NCBI GenBank assembly: GCA_035504175.1
Contig: DATJSJ010000036.1
Coordinates: forward strand, 1 to 25,840
Length of the DNA: 25,840 bases
Reading direction: 5' to 3'
DNA from: DATJSJ01 sp035504175
GTDB taxonomy: Bacteria > Pseudomonadota > Alphaproteobacteria > Acetobacterales > Acetobacteraceae
Under the pieces are notes generated by a model that worked only from the letters and a program-made list of their open reading frames with translations, ran no database searches and was not told the origin of the DNA. Positions within the stretch are counted from its first letter, which is position 1, and each line of letters begins with the position of its first letter. The position numbers and the translations under genes were made by a program. Shown one piece after another: positions 25,724 to 25,840 of this stretch.

Positions 25724-25760
25724 GCGAAGCGTGGTCGCGACGCGACCGACGCTTCGCCGC
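25721..25760. repeat. 40-bp imperfect palindrome at the SDR break point
   Basis: GGTCGCG (25733-25739) and CGCGACC (25741-25747) mirror each other around A25740. Outside them GCGAAGCGT (25724-25732) pairs with ACGCTTCGC (25749-25757), with a single bulged G at 25748. After one C-C mismatch, two further pairs extend it to 25721 and 25760. It sits exactly between the truncated SDR and the next coding end. Confidence 0.7.
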
Positions 25761-25769
25761 GATCGGACA

Positions 25770-25838
25770 CTAGGCGGCGCGGGCGACCTGGCTGCGCAGG
25801 GTCGGCAGCAGGTCGGAGGGCTCGGGGCGGCGCGTGTA
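25770..25838 (-). CDS. C-terminal end of an unidentified protein, possibly an insertion-sequence transposase
   Basis: On the minus strand a frame enters from the right edge and ends with TAG at 25770-25772. Its last residues are P-E-P-S-D-L-L-P-T-L-R-S-Q-V-A-R-A-A. The codons have strong G/C third positions, as in the real genes here. Lying head-on against a broken SDR next to a palindrome, it could be the end of a transposase, but I cannot name a family from about 22 residues. Confidence 0.3.
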   Translation of the reverse strand, partial: YTRRPEPSDLLPTLRSQVARAA

Positions 25839-25840
25839 GT

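Noticed and set aside
25151..25840. Plus-strand frame open from ATG 25151 to the right edge
   Set aside because: It runs opposite the SDR fragment, which has unmistakable SDR motifs; a shadow in GC-rich DNA.

Overview
The window is GC-rich throughout, with long open shadow frames on both strands. It is packed with families typical of Alphaproteobacteria: a FixL-type PAS kinase, an Frc-type sugar ABC transporter, a PaoABC-type molybdenum hydroxylase and an FCD-type GntR regulator. A soil or plant-associated alphaproteobacterium, possibly from Rhodospirillales/Acetobacteraceae or Hyphomicrobiales, is my inference; no rRNA or tRNA is present to settle it.

Layout. (1) 3-620 (+): the 3' end of a CocE/NonD-type hydrolase. 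(2) 671-6108 (-): a signalling cluster read right to left. It has a double-PAS histidine kinase, an Rcp1-type single-domain response regulator 3 bp behind it, and, after a 260-bp gap, a 1070-residue hybrid kinase (REC-REC-PAS-PAS-HisKA-HATPase-REC-HPt). (3) 6346-15827 (-): a long catabolic operon. From its promoter it runs: periplasmic sugar-binding protein, permease, single-domain ATPase, LVIVD-repeat propeller protein, hydroxypyruvate-isomerase-like protein, MhpD-like hydratase, D-2-hydroxyacid dehydrogenase, GntR regulator, Asp/Glu-racemase-fold protein, and a Ser/Thr-dehydratase-like gene carrying a frameshift. A good sigma70-type promoter (15907-15935) with an 18-bp palindrome just upstream (15937-15954) heads this operon. 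(4) 16127-21060 (+): a TetR regulator followed by an RND efflux pair (lipoprotein adaptor and inner-membrane pump). An 11-bp motif recurs at the TetR start and twice before the adaptor. (5) 21213-24982 (-): a three-subunit xanthine-dehydrogenase-family enzyme of PaoABC type, without a visible export signal. (6) 24983-25840: a gap with no recognisable gene, then the 3' half of a short-chain dehydrogenase. Its 5' half is replaced, across a 40-bp palindrome, by the end of another coding frame that may belong to an insertion sequence.

How the parts fit. The operon in (3) looks like uptake and breakdown of a sugar or sugar acid. It combines transport, isomerisation at a 2-keto/hydroxy centre, dehydration or hydration of a 2-keto acid, reduction of a 2-keto acid and local GntR control. 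I do not recognise this gene set as a described pathway, and the LVIVD protein with its ring of histidine motifs is the part whose function is unknown. It is the best candidate here for an undescribed system. The signalling cluster is the second: both PAS domains of its kinase carry the His and Arg of FixL-type haem pockets at the right spacing, and the hybrid kinase has a receiver with Glu in place of the phospho-accepting Asp.

No CRISPR array, tRNA, rRNA, integrase or complete insertion sequence was seen.
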